A DNA stretch of 64,000 nucleotides, taken from Streptomyces hygroscopicus (lineage in GTDB: Bacteria; Actinomycetota; Actinomycetes; Streptomycetales; Streptomycetaceae). The position numbers and the translations under genes are program-made. Positions 61,795-64,000 of the stretch are shown one piece after another. The notes below the pieces were generated by a model. It had not been told where the DNA came from. It saw nothing but the letters and a program-made list of their open reading frames with translations, and ran no database searches. Position 1 is the stretch's first letter, and each line of letters opens with the position of its first letter. Location: the NCBI GenBank assembly GCA_002021875.1, contig CP018627.1, forward strand, positions 5,022,001 through 5,086,000. The letters run 5' to 3'.

Positions 61795-61902
61795 AAAAAG
61801 ACCCCTCGCACAGGAGGGGACGCCGCGCTGATGCCGACCGGGGCTGTTCTCGGTCGGTGCTGGTCAGCGCGGCCCGCTAAGCAGAAGGCGTACGGCACGC
61901 AT
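61795..61902 (-). promoter_or_regulatory. leuS leader peptide and terminator (putative leucine attenuator)
   Basis: A 12-codon open frame starts at ATG 61902 ([12 protein letters not shown], stop at 61864) with three consecutive Leu codons. It is followed by an intrinsic terminator, CCCCTC, six bases, GAGGGG, then TCTTTTT (61820-61795), 70 bp before leuS. Leader plus terminator fits ribosome-stalling attenuation by charged tRNA-Leu. Actinobacterial leuS attenuation has been proposed in comparative studies as I recall them. Confidence 0.62.
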
Positions 61903-62005
61903 GGAGTCAGGTTACCGCAGGGCACTGACGGCCCGCACGGAGGTGAGCCCCGTCACGCACGACGAAAAGCGGGCCGTCCTTGCCGGACGGCCCGCCTCTT
62001 TGATG

Positions 62006-62078
62006 TGGAGCTAAGGAGAATTGAACTCCTGACCTCCTGCATGCCATGCAGGCGCTCTACCAACTGAGCTATAGCCCC
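62006..62078 (-). tRNA. tRNA-Ala (anticodon GGC)
   Basis: 73 nt on the minus strand. Acceptor GGGGCTA pairs with TAGCTCC; D-loop AGCTCAGTTGGTAGAGC; anticodon loop ATGGCAT between CCTGC and GCAGG; T-arm GTTCAATTC context. The encoded 3' end lacks CCA. Identical to the copy at 63297-63369. Confidence 0.96.
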
Positions 62079-62179
62079 AGGTCTCGCTCCGCCCGGTTTC
62101 CCTGGCGGCGACGCCTACATTACACGGACGCCCCGGCCTTCCGCCAAATCGATTACCCGGGGGCCGGAGCAGAGCCCCG

Positions 62180-62413
62180 TTACGCCGTCGCGAACGAATA
62201 GAAACGCTTCAGCGTGCAGTGCTCGTCGAGGAGCCGACCATAGATCGGCTCCCCTTCGAGCTCGCGGTAGGTCTCGATGGGATCACCCCTGATGATCAGC
62301 GCCCGCGCGCACTCCGCACACCAATACTGGTAGTCGGAGTTGAGCGGCTCCATGTCGCGGACGATCGGTGTGCCGGTGCCGCACCAGTCGCACTTCCGGC
62401 TGTGGGCTCCCAT
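62180..62413 (-). CDS. Small zinc-ribbon-like protein
   Basis: 77 residues from ATG at 62413. CDWCGTG and YWCAECARALIIRGD supply a CxxC...CxxC set. A C-terminal ELEGEPIYGRLLDEHCTLKR follows. It looks like a conserved small streptomycete protein of unknown function. Five bases downstream of the next zinc-ribbon gene, so probably one operon. Confidence 0.7.
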   Translation of the reverse strand: MGAHSRKCDWCGTGTPIVRDMEPLNSDYQYWCAECARALIIRGDPIETYRELEGEPIYGRLLDEHCTLKRFYSFATA

Positions 62414-62418
62414 CTCAC

Positions 62419-62577
62419 TCAGCTCCAGCTATGGCCACAGGCCGTACACACGTAGGAAACACCACCGTTGTCACCGAGGACCTGGGCCACATGCGCGGAG
62501 CCGCAGGACGGGCACACGATGCCCGCTCGTGCCCTGCGGGACGGGTCCTCGATCGCATCGAGGATGCTGGTCCGCAT
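62419..62577 (-). CDS. Small zinc-ribbon protein
   Basis: 52 residues from ATG at 62577 (MRTSILDAIEDPSRRARAGI). Zinc ribbon: VCPSCGSAHVAQVLGDNGG then YVCTACGHSWS, a CxxC-x16-CxxC arrangement like those of transcription-factor or rubredoxin-type ribbons. Too short for most gene callers. Upstream partner of the 77-residue Cys protein. Confidence 0.65.
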   Translation of the reverse strand: MRTSILDAIEDPSRRARAGIVCPSCGSAHVAQVLGDNGGVSYVCTACGHSWS

Positions 62578-62655
62578 CCCACCTGCCCTCCCCATCGGAC
62601 GTGTCGGCCCCATCCCCCTCCGGCCGTCCGATTCTGCCACGGGACGACGCGCAGG

Positions 62656-63200
62656 TCAGCGGAGATTCCCCACTCGTCTCACCAGACTCATCAGTACTCC
62701 GCACAGCGCGGCCCCGGCCAAGGCGCCGCAGGTCACCCACAGGGCGTCCGCGGAAGTACCCGCACTGGGCACCGTACCGTCCGTCGCGCCCAGGAACACG
62801 GCCCCGAAGACCGCGACGCCGGTGAGCAGGCCGAGTTGAGCCGCTGTCACCAGAACTCCCGTCGGCGTCCGCCGCGTCCTGCCGCCTTACGGTCGCCAAC
62901 GTCCGCGTGAGCAGGGGGCGGTAGGGGAACGAGAGCCCCGCGCCGGAGGCCGTAAGGGCGACGAGGTGCCAGGGGCCGCCGTCCGTTCCCTCGCGCAGCA
63001 CCTAGACCGGTCCCGGCGAACGAGGCTGCCGCCGGCAGGAATCCGCCCGGTACGGCCACGGACTGCCAGCGCCCGGGCAGTCGCTGCCAGTTGAGGCCCA
63101 CGACGCCGAACGCGACCGCCGTGGGGACGAACGAGAGGCCCGCCCGCAGCGGGCTGTAGCCGAGCCCGCCCTGCACCTGCAGGGGTTTCGGCACGAGCCG
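62656..63200 (-). pseudogene. C-terminal remnant of an MFS (DHA2/EmrB-type) transporter
   Basis: Three frames must be joined: VQGGLGYSPLRAGLSFVPTA and VVGLNWQRLPG (frame 1), then GGPWHLVALTASGAGLSFPY and RQDAADADG (frame 2), then VTAAQLGLLTGVAVFGAVFL to the end (frame 3). Two single extra bases, near 63003 and at 62857, explain both shifts. Everything before about the tenth helix is missing, ending about 100 bp before the second tRNA-Ala. Confidence 0.85.
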
Positions 63201-63296
63201 CGGCCAAAGAGACGGTCCCGGCGGCGGGAGCCGCCGGAAGCGGCGCAGAAAGCAGCGATCCCGCCTCCCTGTGAGGGAGACGGGATCGTGGATCTG

Positions 63297-63369
63297 TGGA
63301 GCTAAGGAGAATTGAACTCCTGACCTCCTGCATGCCATGCAGGCGCTCTACCAACTGAGCTATAGCCCC
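63297..63369 (-). tRNA. tRNA-Ala (anticodon GGC), second copy
   Basis: Identical in all 73 bases to 62006-62078, with the same TG dinucleotide preceding on the plus strand. The two copies lie 1.2 kb apart in direct orientation. Confidence 0.96.
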
Positions 63370-63441
63370 GCTCTTCTCGGCGCCGAAGCGCTTCGAACGA
63401 GAAGGAGCATAGCCGGTGACCTGCCGGAAAAGGAAATCCGC

Positions 63442-64000
63442 TCAGTCGTCGTCGCCGAGCACCGGCTCGGGCAGCGATCCGGCGTTGTGCTCCAGCAGCC
63501 GCCAGCCCCGCGCGCCCTCGCCCAGAACGGACCAGCAGCAGTTGGACAGGCCGCCCAGCGCCTCCCAGGTCCGGGGCTCCAGTCCGAGCAGCCGGCCGAT
63601 GGTGGTGCGGATCGTGCCGCCGTGGCTGACCACCACGAGCGTGCCGTCGTCCGGCAGCTTGTCGGCGCTCTCCAGCACCACCGGCGCCGCCCGGTCGGCG
63701 ACCTCGGTCTCCAGCTCACCGCCACCGCGCCGGACCGGCTCGCCGCGCTTCCACGCCGCGTACTGCTCGCCGAAGCTCTCGATGATCTCCTCGTGGGTCA
63801 GCCCCTGCCAGGCGCCCGCGTAGGTCTCCCGCAGCCCCGCGTCATGTGTGACCGAAAGCCCCGTGACGGCGGACAGCTCGGCGGCCGTGGCCGCCACCCG
63901 CTTCAGATCGGAGGCGATGATCGCGTCCGGCTTCAGGGCGGCCAGCAGCCGGGCCGCCCGCTGCGCCTGCGCGACACCGGTGTCGGTGAGCTCGATGTCC
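63442..64000 (-). CDS. Histidine phosphatase (phosphoglycerate-mutase-like), N-terminus outside the window
   Basis: About 186 C-terminal codons. Visible: IELTDTGVAQAQRAARLLAA, IIASDLKRVAATAAEL (substrate Arg), ETYAGAWQGLTHEEIIESFG, and VVVSHGGTIRTTIGRLLGLE with the second catalytic His. The first RHG motif lies beyond 64000. In streptomycetes this gene usually follows rsfS; members dephosphorylate small phosphoesters. Ends 73 bp from the tRNA-Ala. Confidence 0.9.
   Translation of the reverse strand, partial: DIELTDTGVAQAQRAARLLAALKPDAIIASDLKRVAATAAELSAVTGLSVTHDAGLRETYAGAWQGLTHEEIIESFGEQYAAWKRGEPVRRGGGELETEVADRAAPVVLESADKLPDDGTLVVVSHGGTIRTTIGRLLGLEPRTWEALGGLSNCCWSVLGEGARGWRLLEHNAGSLPEPVLGDDD

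Overview
The window is very GC-rich, with strong third-position G/C, many GTG/TTG starts and ATGA/GTGA gene overlaps. Gene content and order (rnz-HIT, rsmE, hrcA-dnaJ, hemW, lepA/rpsT, holA, comEA-comEC, DegV, leuS, tRNA-Ala) are those of a Streptomyces or close actinobacterial chromosome core. No species can be fixed from sequence alone.

Left core (1-26,000): a PfkB-type kinase cut by the window edge; rnz and a HIT protein; a repeat-bearing lipoprotein; rsmE and nitronate monooxygenase; dnaJ and hrcA behind a CIRCE operator; an MBL hydrolase; a DUF3097 protein; hemW; a large HATPase-GAF-PP2C phosphatase; an acyl-CoA ligase; lepA divergent from rpsT; a secreted protein; holA; a ChbG-type deacetylase; a DJ-1/PfpI protein; a GNAT enzyme; and a four-gene block of HicB/RHH-like regulator, DUF4097 protein and DrrAB-like ABC exporter.

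Island (26,754-53,415): comEC is cut in two. Its 5' two-thirds lie at 53,422-55,494 and its metallo-beta-lactamase 3' third at 26,004-26,753. The two parts rejoin in frame when a 26.7-kb element is removed. At the right end of the element are four ATGA-overlapping genes: three large tyrosine recombinases and a small coiled protein. This matches the ginABCD module of GInt islands (related to Tn554). The ends carry an imperfect terminal inverted repeat and two different flanking hexanucleotides. The cargo is a patchwork: a frameshifted serine recombinase, a remnant Tn3-family end with a decayed tyrosine recombinase, small membrane peptides, a double-HTH protein, an IS1182 remnant, and a two-gene operon encoding a winged-helix-like protein and a PD-(D/E)XK-like nuclease. 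Nested inside is a complete 5.9-kb Tn3-family transposon (40-bp TIRs, AGATC target duplication). It encodes TnpA, a TnpI-type tyrosine recombinase with its resolution site, and a pentapeptide-repeat membrane protein, and it splits a small Cys-containing gene.

Right core (53,422-64,000): the 5' part of comEC, comEA, a DegV protein, a coiled-coil membrane protein, leuS preceded by a leucine-rich leader peptide and terminator, two identical tRNA-Ala(GGC) genes flanking two zinc-ribbon proteins and a decayed MFS transporter, and a histidine phosphatase cut by the window end.

The most interesting parts are the island's integration structure, the nested TnpI-type Tn3 transposon, and the uncharacterised two-gene nuclease operon next to the gin genes.
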